From: Lepturacanthus savala
Lineage: Eukaryota > Chordata > Actinopteri > Scombriformes > Trichiuridae
DNA: 64,000 nucleotides
Assembly (NCBI GenBank): GCA_030544235.1
Contig: CM060464.1
Coordinates: 38,023,780 to 38,087,779, forward strand
Direction of reading: 5' to 3'
Below the pieces are notes generated by a model, which saw only the letters and a list, made by a program, of their open reading frames with translations, made no database searches and was not told the DNA's origin. Made by a program: the position numbers and the translations under genes. Numbering within the stretch: the first letter of the stretch is position 1; each line of letters begins with the position of its first letter. Below are positions 1 to 12,636 of the stretch, in pieces.

Positions 1-3000
1 TTGTTTCTATAGACATGTGTTTTCTAGATTTGTTTCTATAGACGTGTGTTTTCTGGATTTGTTCCTACTGGATTCGTCTTTTCTAGATTTGTTTCTATAG
101 ATGTTTTCTGGTTTTGTTTCTATGGACATGTGTTTTCTGGATTAGTTTCTAATGGACATGTGTTTTCTGGTTTTGTTTCTACTGGATGTGTCTTTTCTAG
201 ATTTGTTTCTATAGATGTGTTTTCTGGTTTTGTTTCTATAGACGTGTGTTTTCTGGATGTGTTTCAATAGACTTGTGTTTTCTGGATTTGTTTCTATACG
301 TGTGTTTTCTGGATGTGTTTCAATAGACTTGTGTTTTCTGGATTTGTTTCTATACATGTGTTTTCAGGTTTTGTTTCTATAGACGTGTGTTTTCTTGATT
401 TGTTTCTACTGTATGTGTCTTTTCTAGATTTGTTTCTAATGCATGTGTATTTTCTGGATTTGTTTCAATGGACTTGTGTTTTCTGGATTTGTTTCTATAC
501 ATGTGTTTTCAGGTTTTGTTTCTATAGACATGTGTTTTCTAGATTTGTTTCTATAGACGTGTTGTTTCTTGATTTGTTTCTACTGGATGTGTCTTTTCTA
601 GATTTGTTTCTATAGATGTTTTCTGGTTTTGTTTCTATGGACATGTGTTTTCTGGATTAGTTTCTAATGGACATGTGTTTTCTGGATTAGTTTCTAATGG
701 ACATGTGTTTTCTGGATTTGTTTCTATAGACGTGTGTTTTCTGGATTTGTTTCTATACATGTGTTTTCATGTTTTGTTTCTATACATGTGTTTTCAGTTT
801 TCGTTTCTATAGACGTGTGTTTTCTAGATTTGTTTCTACAGATGTGTGTTTTCTTGATTTGTTTCTACTGGATGTGTCTTTTCTAAATTTGTTTCTATAG
901 ATGTGTATTTCTGGATTTGTTTCCAATGGATGTGTGTTTTCTGGATTTGTTTCTATAGACGTGTGTTTTCTGGATTTGTTTCTATAGATTTGTATTTTTC
1001 TGTTTTTTTTTCTATAGACTTGTGTTTTCTGGATTTGTTTCTATGGATGTGTGTTTTCTGGATTTGTTTCTATACATGTGTTTTCAGGTTTTGTTTCTAT
1101 AGACGTGTGTTTTCTTGATTTGTTTCTACTGGACGTGTGTTTTCTAGATTTGTTTCTATGGACGTGTTTTCTAGATTTGTTTCTAATGGATGTGTGTTTT
1201 CTGGATTTGTTTCTAATGGACATGTATTTTCTGGTTTTGTTTCTATAGATGTGTGTTTTCTGGATTTGTTTCTATAGACATGTGTTTTCTGGATTTGTTT
1301 CTAATGGACATATATTTTCAGGTTTTTTTTCTATAGACGTGTGTTTTCTAGATTTGCTTCTAATGGATGTGTGTTTTCTGGATTTGTTTCTATACATGTG
1401 TTTTCAGGTTTTGTTTCTATAGACGTGTGTTTTCTTGATTTGTTTCTACTGGACATGTCTTTTCTAGATTTGTTTCTATAGATGTGTTTTCTGGTTTTGT
1501 TTCTATAGACGTGTGTTTTCTGGATGTGTTTCAATAGACTTGTGTTTTCTGGATTTGTTTCTATACATGTGTTTTCAGGTTTTGTTTCTATAGACGTGTG
1601 TTTTCTTGATTTGTTTCTACTGTATGTGTCTTTTCTAGATTTGTTTCTAATGCATGTGTATTTTCTGGATTTGTTTCAATGGACTTGTGTTTTCTGGATT
1701 TGTTTCTATACATGTGTTTTCAGGTTTTGTTTCTATAGACATGTGTTTTCTAGATTTGTTTCTATAGACGTGTTGTTTCTTGATTTGTTTCTACTGGATG
1801 TGTCTTTTCTAGATTTGTTTCTATAGATGTTTTCTGGTTTTGTTTCTATGGACATGTGTTTTCTGGATTAGTTTCTAATGGACATGTGTTTTCTGGATTT
1901 GTTTCTAATGGACATGTGTTTTCTGGATTTGTTTCTATAGACGTGTGTTTCTGGTTTTGTTTCTACTGGATGTGTCTTTTCTAGATTTGTTTCTATAGAT
2001 GTGTTTTCTGATTTTGTTTCTATAGACGTGTGTTTTCTGGATTTGTTTCAATAGACTTGTGTTTTCTGGATTTGTTTCTATACATGTGTTTTCATGTTTT
2101 GTTTCTATACATGTGTTTTCAGTTTTCGTTTCTATAGACGTGTGTTTTCTAGATTTGTTTCTACAGATGTGTGTTTTCTTGATTTGTTTCTACTGGATGT
2201 GTCTTTTCTAAATTTGTTTCTATAGATGTGTATTTCTGGATTTGTTTCCAATGGATGTGTGTTTTCTGGATTTGTTTCTATAGACGTGTGTTTTCTGGAT
2301 TTGTTTCTATAGATTTGTATTTTTCTGGGTTTTTTTCTATAGACTTGTGTTTTCTGGATTTGTTTCTATGGATGTGTGTTTTCTGGATTTGTTTCTATAC
2401 ATGTGTTTTCAGGTTTTGTTTCTATAGACGTGTGTTTTCTTGATTTGTTTCTACTGGACGTGTGTTTTCTAGATTTGTTTCTATGGACGTGTTTTCTAGA
2501 TTTGTTTCTAATGGATGTGTGTTTTCTGGATTTGTTTCTAATGGACATGTATTTTCTGGTTTTGTTTCTATAGATGTGTGTTTTCTGGATTTGTTTCTAT
2601 AGACATGTGTTTTCTGGATTTGTTTCTAATGGACATATATTTTCAGGTTTTTTTTCTATAGACGTGTGTTTTCTAGATTTGCTTCTAATGGATGTGTGTT
2701 TTCTGGATTTGTTTCTATACATGTGTTTTCAGGTTTTGTTTCTATAGACGTGTGTTTTCTTGATTTGTTTCTACTGGACATGTCTTTTCTAGATTTGTTT
2801 CTATAGATGTGTTTTCTGGTTTTGTTTCTATAGACGTGTGTTTTCTGGATGTGTTTCAATAGACTTGTGTTTTCTGGATTTGTTTCTATACATGTGTTTT
2901 CAGGTTTTGTTTCTATAGACGTGTGTTTTCTTGATTTGTTTCTACTGTATGTGTCTTTTCTAGATTTGTTTCTAATGCATGTGTATTTTCTGGATTTGTT

Positions 3001-5955
3001 TCAATGGACTTGTGTTTTCTGGATTTGTTTCTATACATGTGTTTTCAGGTTTTGTTTCTATAGACATGTGTTTTCTAGATTTGTTTCTATAGACGTGTTG
3101 TTTCTTGATTTGTTTCTACTGGATGTGTCTTTTCTAGATTTGTTTCTATAGATGTTTTCTGGTTTTGTTTCTATGGACATGTGTTTTCTGGATTAGTTTC
3201 TAATGGACATGTGTTTTCTGGATTAGTTTCTAATGGACATGTGTTTTCTGGATTTGTTTCTATAGACGTGTGTTTCTGGTTTTGTTTCTACTGGATGTGT
3301 CTTTTCTAGATTTGTTTCTATAGATGTGTTTTCTGATTTTGTTTCTATAGACGTGTGTTTTCTGGATTTGTTTCAATAGACTTGTGTTTTCTGGATTTGT
3401 TTCTATACATGTGTTTTCATGTTTTGTTTCTATACATGTGTTTTCAGTTTTCGTTTCTATAGACGTGTGTTTTCTAGATTTGTTTCTACAGATGTGTGTT
3501 TTCTTGATTTGTTTCTACTGGATGTGTCTTTTCTAAATTTGTTTCTATAGATGTGTATTTCTGGATTTGTTTCCAATGGATGTGTGTTTTCTGGATTTGT
3601 TTCTATAGACGTGTGTTTTCTGGATTTGTTTCTATAGATTTGTATTTTTCTGGGTTTTTTTCTATAGACTTGTGTTTTCTGGATTTGTTTCTATGGATGT
3701 GTGTTTTCTGGATTTGTTTCTATACATGTGTTTTCAGGTTTTGTTTCTATAGACGTGTGTTTTCTTGATTTGTTTCTACTGGACGTGTGTTTTCTAGATT
3801 TGTTTCTATGGACGTGTTTCCTAGATTTGTTTCTAATGGATGTGTGTTTTCTGGATTTGTTTCTAATGGACATGTATTTTCTGGTTTTGTTTCTATAGAT
3901 GTGTGTTTTCTGGATTTGTTTCTATAGACATGTGTTTTCTGGATTTGTTTCTAATGGACATATATTTTCAGGTTTTTTTTCTATAGACGTGTGTTTTCTA
4001 GATTTGCTTCTAATGGATGTGTGTTTTCTGGATTTGTTTCTATACATGTGTTTTCAGGTTTTGTTTCTATAGACGTGTGTTTTCTTGATTTGTTTCTACT
4101 GGACATGTCTTTTCTAGATTTGTTTCTATAGATGTGTTTTCTGGTTTTGTTTCTATAGACGTGTGTTTTCTGGATGTGTTTCAATAGACTTGTGTTTTCT
4201 GGATTTGTTTCTATACATGTGTTTTCAGGTTTTGTTTCTATAGACGTGTGTTTTCTTGATTTGTTTCTACTGTATGTGTCTTTCTAGATTTGTTTCTAAT
4301 GCATGTGTATTTTCTGGATTTGTTTCAATGGACTTGTGTTTTCTGGATTTGTTTCTATACATGTGTTTTCAGGTTTTGTTTCTATAGACATGTGTTTTCT
4401 AGATTTGTTTCTATAGACGTGTTGTTTCTTGATTTGTTTCTACTGGATGTGTCTTTTCTAGATTTGTTTCTATAGATGTTTTCTGGTTTTGTTTCTATGG
4501 ACATGTGTTTTCTGGATTAGTTTCTAATGGACATGTGTTTTCTGGATTAGTTTCTAATGGACATGTGTTTTCTGGATTTGTTTCTATAGACGTGTGTTTC
4601 TGGTTTTGTTTCTACTGGATGTGTCTTTTCTAGATTTGTTTCTATAGATGTGTTTTCTGATTTTGTTTCTATAGACGTGTGTTTTCTGGATTTGTTTCAA
4701 TAGACTTGTGTTTTCTGGATTTGTTTCTATACATGTGTTTTCATGTTTTGTTTCTATACATGTGTTTTCAGTTTTCGTTTCTATAGACGTGTGTTTTCTA
4801 GATTTGTTTCTACAGATGTGTGTTTTCTTGATTTGTTTCTACTGGATGTGTCTTTTCTAAATTTGTTTCTATAGATGTGTATTTCTGGATTTGTTTCCAA
4901 TGGATGTGTGTTTTCTGGATTTGTTTCTATAGACGTGTGTTTTCTGGATTTGTTTCTATAGATTTGTATTTTTCTGGGTTTTTTTCTATAGACTTGTGTT
5001 TTCTGGATTTGTTTCTATGGATGTGTGTTTTCTGGATTTGTTTCTATACATGTGTTTTCAGGTTTTGTTTCTATAGACGTGTGTTTTCTTGATTTGTTTC
5101 TACTGGACGTGTGTTTTCTAGATTTGTTTCTACAGATGTGTGTTTTCTTGATTTGTTTCTACTGGATGTGTCTTTTCTAAATTTGTTTCTATAGATGTGT
5201 ATTTCTGGATTTGTTTCCAATGGATGTGTGTTTTCTGGATTTGTTTCTATATACGTGTGTTTTCTGGATTTGTTTCTATAGATTTGTATTTTTCTGGGTT
5301 TTTTTCTATAGACTTGTGTTTTCTGGATTTGTTTCTATGGATGTGTGTTTTCTGGATTTGTTTCTATACATGTGTTTTCAGGTTTTGTTTCTATAGACGT
5401 GTGTTTTCTTGATTTGTTTCTACTGGACGTGTTTTCTAGATTTGTTTCTATGGACGTGTTTTCTAGATTTGTTTCTAATGGATGTGTGTTTTCTGGATTT
5501 GTTTCTAATGGACATGTATTTTCTGGTTTTGTTTCTATAGATGTGTGTTTTCTGGAATTGTTTCTATAGACATGTGTTTTCTGGATTTGTTTCTAATGGA
5601 CATATATTTTCAGGGTTTTTTTCTATAGACGTGTGTTTTCTAGATTTGCTTCTAATGGATGTGTGTTTTCTGGATTTGTTTCTATACATGTGTTTTCAGG
5701 TTTTGTTTCTATAGACGTGTGTTTTCTTGATTTGTTTCTACTGGACATGTGTTTTCTAGATTTGTTTCTATGGACGTGTTTTCTAGATTTGTTTCTAATG
5801 GATGTGTGTTTTCTGGATTTGTTTCTACTGGACGTGTGTTTTCTAGATTTGTTTCTAATGGATGTGTGTTTTCTGGATTTGTTTCTACTGGACGTGTGTT
5901 TTCTAGATTTGTTTCTAATGGATGTGTGTTTTCTGGATTTGTTTCTAATGGACGT
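1..5955. repeat. 29-bp minisatellite in a 1325-bp higher-order repeat
   Basis: Tandem array that enters from beyond the left edge. The basic unit is about 27-30 bp, of the form GTGTTTTCTGGATTTGTTTC followed by TATAGACGT, with recurrent variants (CTAATGGACAT, CTACTGGATGT, CTATACAT). Variants recur in fixed order with a period of about 1325 bp: the same variant string starts at 903, 2228, 3553 and 4877. The first period (313 to 1524) is 1211 bp, about 114 bp or four units shorter. From about 5100 a 320-bp block is repeated once more (4877 against 5197). The array ends in unique sequence near 5955. Many frames on both strands are open only because the unit lacks stop codons in them; I do not regard them as coding. 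Confidence 0.95.
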
Positions 5956-7900
5956 GCGTTTGGGTTTTCTGTGTTTTCATGGACTCAAACATCCAGAGCC
6001 GTTTTAGTGTTTGCAGCAGGAGTTTTGGAGTGTTTTAGGAGGTCAGGCCATCATGGTTTTAATAATCTGTCAGATCTATAAAACAGTAGATATGCAGCAG
6101 GTGTTATGAAACGTAGCCTGAGGGGCCAAGTGAAACCATTCCACTCACTGAATTTTTCATCTTTACCTTAACTTGAATTACTGGAGGAGAAAAACACTCA
6201 TATTGACATTTTGCTAGACTCCGTTTATTGATCAGTGGATCACATCTGCAGCTGAAGCAATTTTCATTTTCCCCCTCAGAGCCTCCATTCAGCAGCTCCG
6301 CCACAGTAAATCCACTATAACACTGAAAGTAGACACTTCATGGCAGGATGGGACTTTGCTCCAGATTTACACCTCTCGAAGAAGGACTTCAGTCTGTGGA
6401 CTGAGACGTTTCCTGCTGAGAGGCCAGATTATCTGACTGTGACCAGAAACTGAAGCCGTAATAGTTAAAAGCTGCTTTCACATGTTTGCATCAGAGTTTC
6501 TAATATTTCAGGTGTATCATTGACACAAAATTGGAGGCATTTCATTCCAAACTGTAGCAATTCCAAACTACATGTAGGTCTGTACCGAGGGGTTTGTTCA
6601 TATATATTGTTCAGAGCATTTCATTCCTAAAAACATGGCAAATATTTATTCTGATAGATTGATAAAAAGACAGTTACTATGAAAACTTTGACTCTAATAA
6701 TGTCAACAAAACCAAACAAGAATTTTGAACTTGTCTTCATCTTCAGCATTTCTGTTCTGGAGTTGTTTTCAAATAAGATCATATTCACTTAGATAATGCT
6801 TCATCTGCATATGTAAAGTTGACATTTCAGAAACCTTCTAATACAAAAAGAACATGTCTAAATAGTTCTTTGGAGGAGTGAATTCAGCTTCTTTGGATCT
6901 ATGGATCTTTGGATAGAAACCTACTTTGGAAGTTCCTGAAGGCCTTCAGTGTGTTTGAGTGTAATCTCACCTGAATAATCAGGTTTCATTTCCACCAGCT
7001 CACCATTCCCAGCAGGAGAAGTGACTTGTTGGCTAATTAGTGAGAATAAGAAGTGAAAAGCAGAGAGAATGTGAAACACGCCTGGTGTCTCACATTGAGT
7101 CCAGGGCCTGATTTAGAAGCTCTGTGTCTGCAGAAAGTCACAGAGAACATGGGCAGAAAATAGCAGAAAAATAAACCTTGGAACATTACTTCATGCCTTA
7201 GTTTAAGGTTAATGTTTCTGCTGTTTCCTGCTAAACAAAAAAGAATGAATTCATAAAATAAGTAAGCTTCCACTTGAAATGAAAGAATTAGAATTTAGTA
7301 AGGTAAAGTATGAACAGTGTGGAGATGCAGATTGTTTGTTATTAATGATTCCTCTCACATTCCTCTACTTGTGCTTGTAGTGGGTCAGAACTATTAAATA
7401 AATGTATTTATTTATTGAATAATGAATATTAGCCCCACACTCTATGGTTATGCAGGTTATATAGGTCCAGATGACGGTTTACTCCCCAGTGTCTCAACTC
7501 AACTTCATCATCTCCACCAAGGATCTGATGTCATCTGTCTGTTTCTCTCACTCTAAAACTTTAGCTTTCTTAAAATCATAAAACAAATTAGTAAAATCTC
7601 AAACTGTTGAAAACCAAAAACACATAAAAATGGGTTTTAAATCTAGTTTAACAAGCAGCAGCAAGCAGGAGAATCAGGATGAAGCAGCTCAACCCTGATT
7701 AAAGAAAAAAAAGAAGCTTAAAATGCAATAAAACAGCCTCATTATTCAGACACACTTCATCTAAACACACTATCTGTATTACCTGCATTCTTTCAGCTGT
7801 TTTCATTATTACTGATGCTGTTTATTATTATTCTTCATCTGAAAATCTCCACTCTTACTCCAGGCATAGCTCAAACTCCTGTTTTTTGCTTTTTTTGCTT
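5956..7900. other. Unique intergenic stretch, no gene seen
   Basis: After the satellite the sequence becomes ordinary mixed-composition DNA. Open frames are short (under 80 codons), lack recognisable domains and show no plausible splice-linked coding pattern. No RNA gene or mobile-element signature was recognised. A short AT-rich run (tatttatttattg) lies near 7400. Confidence 0.6.
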
Positions 7901-8024
7901 GTGGTACAGTGGTTAGAGCTGTTGCCTCATCAGAAGGTCCAGCTTCTAGTTCTGGTCCAGGTTCTAATCCTGGTCCAGGTTCTAATCCTGGTCCAGGTTC
8001 CAATCCGTGGTCTGGGACCTTTCT

Positions 8025-8063
<39 letters not shown>
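7901..8063 (+). repeat. SINE-like head with 18-bp tandem repeat and (TG)n
   Basis: Positions 7901-7943 (GTGGTACAGTGGTTAGAGCT, then GTTGCCTCAT) match the head of the SINE-like repeat seen more completely at 52591, including an RNA polymerase III A-box-like TGGTACAGTGG. Where the B box would lie, an 18-bp unit of the type TTCTAATCCTGGTCCAGG is repeated about 3.5 times (7944-8015). A (TG)n microsatellite follows at 8031-8063. The 18-bp unit contains GGTTCTAATCC, close to the B-box consensus, so the repeat probably arose by expansion of that segment. Confidence 0.65.
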
Positions 8064-8064
<1 letters not shown>

Positions 8065-9280
8065 TCATCTAGGTCAGGGGTCATCTAATCCAGAGGTCAT
8101 CAACCTGCAGCTCTCTAGCGCCCCATAGTCCTCCTGGAAAATGTAAAATGATGGTGGAATTTATTCATTATTGACTATAATATATTTATTTGTACTGTGA
8201 TCTGTCTATTTATTACCAGGTCACTGTGTCATGCTTCTTATGGCCAATGAAAATTAGAATTTAGACATTTTCTTCTTAAAAATAATTTGATCCATTATCA
8301 AAATAGTTGGCGATGAATGTGATATTTGGTAACTAATCAATGAATCAATGAATGGACTAATGGTTGCAGCTCTAGTCTGATTCTGGCAGATCCAGACTTC
8401 CTGTAAGATAAAATAGTTTTAAACTTCAGGTGAATTAACACATGTTAATAGAGAGAAACCTGATTCTGTGAGAGGAGTCTTACAGAGAAATGGGACCAGA
8501 CTAATTGTTGGATCTTTCTTTTTCCATGATTGTGTGTGTGAATAATCAGCATCAGCAGTTGTTTTACCAACAGTTTGTCCACTGGTGAAATAATCAGCTT
8601 TTCTCTCTTTATGAAGTTTGGAGTTCTCTCTAATAGTCTCTTCCAGCTCCTTAAAAGTTGGTTTTGGCAAAAAGTTCCAGCTTTTCATTCCTCTCCCTCT
8701 GAATCAAATCCTTCCTTTCGGCTCATCGAGGAGAAAACACAAAACATCGGCAGCTTTTGTTCGTCAGATCACCGAGCTTGACTTTCACTTTTCTTCCCTT
8801 TGCTGCTTTTTCTAAATTTTGCTATGATTGAAATGTGTTTTGCAAAGTACTGGAGGCAAAGGCGTTTCATTCTGTACATGAGAGCACACAATAGCAGCCA
8901 TTGTTGGGCATCTAATGGGAATGTTAAGTACCAGCAGGCAGAGGCACTTTTATCTTGCCTATTTACCACTGTCACAACCAGCAGGAAGTTGGAGCTGGAG
9001 GGAATGAGCAGCTTCTTTTATTTTCTGATCCCTGTCCGGATGCTTTCATCTCTGGCTGCTGCTAACTGAACGCTGCTGTTTGTGGAGAATCAAAGGCTGC
9101 GATTACACTGGAATATTTGAAGGTTTGGCAGGAAGAAAAGAAACAACGTTAAAACACAAAAATAAATAAAAACAGTTAAATTCAACATCTCTAAAAAGGT
9201 GTGTGTTGGCTGCAGGATCCTCGGCCTCCAGATTCAAGAATGATCCGAATCTGAGTTCAGACGAGCAGGATTTTAAAAAA
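8064..9280. other. Unique intergenic stretch, no gene seen
   Basis: No domain, RNA gene or element signature was recognised on either strand. The open frames present are below 90 codons and of random composition. Confidence 0.55.
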
Positions 9281-10882
9281 GTAACAGCTGTGTTAGCAGC
9301 AGCAGCAGCAGTAGCAGTAACAGTAACAACAGCAGCAGCAGTAGGAGCAGCAGTAGTAGTAGTAACAGCAGTAGCAACAGTAGTAACAACAGCGGCAGTA
9401 GCAGCACTAGCAGTAGCAACAGCATTAGCAGTAACAGCAGCAGCAGCAGTAACAGCAGCAGCAGTAGCAGTAGCAGCAGCAGTAGCAGTAACAGCAGCAG
9501 CAGTATCAGCAGCAGTAGATGTAACAGCAGCAGCAGTAGCACTAGCAGCAGTAGCAGCAGCAGCAGCAGTAGCAATAGCAATAGCAGTAGCAGTAGCAGC
9601 AGTAACAGCAGCAGCAGTAGCAGTAACAGCAGTAGCAGCAGCAGCAGTAACAGCAGCAGCAGCAGCAGTAACAGCAGCAGCAGTAGTAAAAAGTAGCAGT
9701 AACAGTAGCAGTAGCACTAACAGTAGCACTAACAGCAGCAGCAGTAGCAGTAACAGCAGCAGCAGTAGCAGTAACAGCAGTAGCAGCAGCAGTAACAGCA
9801 GCAGTAGCAGCAGCAGTAACAGTAACAGCAGTAGCAGCAGCAGTAACAGCAGCAGTAGCAGCAGCAGTAACAGCAGCAGCAGCAGCAGTAGCACTAGCAG
9901 TAACAGCAGGAGCAGCAGCAGTAACAGCAGCAGTAGCAGCAGCAGTAACAGTAACAGCAGCAGCAGTACCAGTAGCAGTAGCAGCAGTAACAGTAGCAGC
10001 AGTAGCAATAGCAGTAGCAGCAGCAGTAGCAGCAGCAGCAGTAGCAGTAACAGCAGTAGCAGCAGCCGCAGTAACAGCAGCAGCAGCAGTAACAGTAACA
10101 GCAGCGGTAGTAAAAAGTAGCAGTAACAGTAGCAGTAACAGTAGCATTAGCAGTAGCAGTAACAGCAGCAGCAGTACCAGCAGCAGCAGTAGCAGCAGCA
10201 GCAGTAACAGCAGCAGCAGCAGCAGTAACAGTAGCAGCAGTAGCAGTAACAGCAGCAGCAGCAACAGTAGCACTGGCAGTAACAGCAGGAGCAGCAGCAG
10301 TAACAGCAGCAGTAGCAGCAGCAGTAACAGCAGCAGCAGTAGCAGTAACAGTAGCAGCAGCAGCAGTAGCAGTAACAGCAGTAGTAGCAGCAGCAGTAAC
10401 AGTAAGAGCAGCAGTAACAGTAAGAGCAGCAGCAGTGGCAGTAGCAGCAGCAGCAGTAGCAGCAGCAGTAGTAAAAAGTAGCAGAACAGTAGCAGTAGTA
10501 GTAGTAACAGCAGTAGCAACAGTAGTAACAGCAGTAGCAACAGTAGTAACAACAGCAGCAGTAGCAGTAGCAGCAGCATTAGCAGTAACAGCAGCAGTAT
10601 CAGCAGCAGTAAAAGCAGCAGCAGCAGTAGCAGCAGCAGTAACATTAACAGCAGCAGCAACAGTAGTAGTAAAAAGTAGCAGTAACAGTAGCAGCACCAG
10701 CAGTAGCAGCAGCAGTACTAGCAGTAGCAGCAGCATTACCAGTAGCAGCAGCAGCAGCAGTAGCAGCAGTGGCCGTAGCAGCAGCAGTAGCAGCAGCATT
10801 ACCAGTAGCAGCAGCAGCAGTAGCAGTAGCAGCAGCAGTAACAGCAGTATCAGCAGCAGTAACAGGAGCAGCAGTAGCAGTT

Positions 10883-10913
<31 letters not shown>

Positions 10914-11909
10914 TAGCACTAGCAGTAGCAGTAACAGCAGCAGCAGCAGCAGCAGTAGCAGCAGCAGTAACAGTAAGAGCAGCAGCAGTGGCAGCAGCAG
11001 TAGTAAAAAGTAGCAGTAGCAGTAGTAGTAGTAACAGCAGTAGCAACAGTAGTAACAACAGCGGCAGTCGCAGTAGCACTAACAGCAGCAGCAGTAGCAG
11101 TAGCAGTAACAGTAACAGCAGCAGCAGCAGCAGTAGCAGCAGCAGCAACAGCAGTAGTAAAAAGTAGCAGTAACAGTAGCAGCAGTAGCAGCAGCAGCAG
11201 TAGAAGCAGTAGCAGCAGCAGTAACAGCAGTAGCAGCAGCAGTAACACTAGCCGCAGTAGCAGCAGCAGCAGTAGTAGCAGCAGCAGTAGTAAAAAGTAG
11301 CAGTAACAGTAGCAGTAGCAGTAGTAGTAGTAATAGCAGTAGCAACAGTAGTAACACTAGCAGCAGTAGCAGTAGCAGCAGCACTAACAGCAGTAGCAGC
11401 AGCAGTAACACTAGCAGCAGTAGCAGCAGCAGCAGCAGTAGTACTAGCAGTAGCAGGAGCAGTAACAGCAGCAGTAGCAGTAGTAAAAAGTAAGAGTATC
11501 AGTAGCATTAGCAGTAGCAGTAACAGCAGCAGCAGTAGCAGCAGCATTAGTAGCAGCAGCAGCAGCAGTAACAGCAGTAGCAGCAGCAGTAACAGTAGCA
11601 GCAGTAGCAGTAACAGCAGCAGCAGTAGCACTAGCAGTAACAGCAGCAGCAGCAGTAGCAGCAGCAGTAACAGTAACAGCAGCAGCAGCAGAAATAGAAA
11701 GTAGCAGTAACAGTAGCAGTAGCATTAGCAGTAGCAGTAACAGCAGTAGCAGCAGCAGTAACAGTAGCAGCAGTAGCAGTAACAGCAGCGGCAGCAGCAG
11801 TAGCACTAGCAGTAACAGCAGGAGCAGCAGCAGTAACAGCAGCAGTAGCAGCAGCAGTAACAGTAACAGCAGCAGCAGTACCAGTAGCAGTAGCAGCAGT
11901 AACAGTAGC

Positions 11910-11941
<32 letters not shown>

Positions 11942-12499
11942 TAGCAGTAGCAGCAGTAGCAATAGCAGTAGCAGCAGTAGCAATAGCAGTAGCAGCAGCA
12001 GTAGCAGCAGCAGCAGTATCAGTAGCAGTAACAGTAACAGCAGCAGTAGCAGTAGCAGCAGTAACTGTAACAGCAGCAGCAGCAGCAGCAGCAGCAGTAG
12101 CACTAGCAGTAGCAGCAGCAGCAGTAACAGCAGCATTAGCAGCAGCAGTAGTAAAAAGTAGCAGTAACAGTAGCAGTAGCAGTAGTAGTAGTAACAGCAG
12201 TAGCAGCAGCAGTAACAGCAGCAGCAGCAGTAGTAAAAAGTAGCAGTAGCACTAACAGTAGCAGCAGTAGCAGCAGCATTAGCAGTAACAGCAGTAGCAG
12301 CAGCAGTATCAGCAGCAGCAGCAGTAACAGTAACAGCAGCAGTAGTAAAAAGTAGCAGTAACAGTAGCAGTAGTAGTAGTAACAGCAGTAGCAACAGTAG
12401 TTACAACAGCGGCACTAGCAGTAGCAGTAGCAGTAACAGCAGTAGCAGTAGCAGCAGCAGTAACAGCAGCAGCATCAGTAGCACTAGCAGTAGCAGTAG
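9281..12499. repeat. 3.2-kb AGC/AGT/AAC triplet array with A4 spacers
   Basis: Almost pure run of the triplets AGC, AGT and AAC with occasional ATT, ACT and GGC. About twelve copies of a spacer, AGTAGTAAAAAGTAGCAG, interrupt it, near 9683, 10108, 10468, 10667, 11000, 11157, 11288, 11480, 11694 (variant), 12148, 12230 and 12341. Each spacer holds four A residues in place of a triplet and so shifts the triplet phase by one base. Long Ser/Asn, Ala/Val/Thr and poly-Leu frames are by-products of composition and end at the spacers. The same triplet vocabulary resumes at 17665-17704, beyond the retroelement at 12500-17664. Confidence 0.95.
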
Positions 12500-12636
12500 C
12501 ACTTTACACATTGTCACTCATTGTACTGATCTTTTGTTTTCCTTGTAATGTAGGCCTTAAATTTGAATAAATCTTTAGAAATGGTTCCACTGTGTAGTCT
12601 CCCCTTTGTTGTGGTCTGCCTTGAGCCAGGTTGTCA
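12500..12636 (+). repeat. 5' LTR fragment of Gmr1-like element
   Basis: Aligns with 17529-17664 of the right LTR from CACTTTACACAT through TTTAGAAATGGTT to GAGCCAGGTTGTCA. The first ~240 bp of the LTR are missing and the triplet array begins immediately to the left, so the 5' flank and any target duplication are lost. Confidence 0.85.

Noticed and set aside
1..5955. CRISPR-like array appearance
   Set aside because: The units are contiguous ~29-bp tandem repeats without unique spacers, in a eukaryotic context.
1..6007. Series of 60-124 codon frames rich in Phe/Asp/Leu/Ser (or Lys/Asn/Arg on the other strand)
   Set aside because: They repeat with the satellite, exist on both strands and shift with unit length; no independent coding evidence.
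7037..9069. Several 65-91 codon frames in unique DNA
   Set aside because: Random length for this composition, no domains, mutually overlapping on both strands.
9203..12394. Very long poly-Leu, Ala/Val/Thr and Ser/Asn open frames on both strands
   Set aside because: They follow from the AGC/AGT/AAC triplets, which lack stops in several frames; all end at the A4 spacer, and no non-repeat domain or plausible start is attached.
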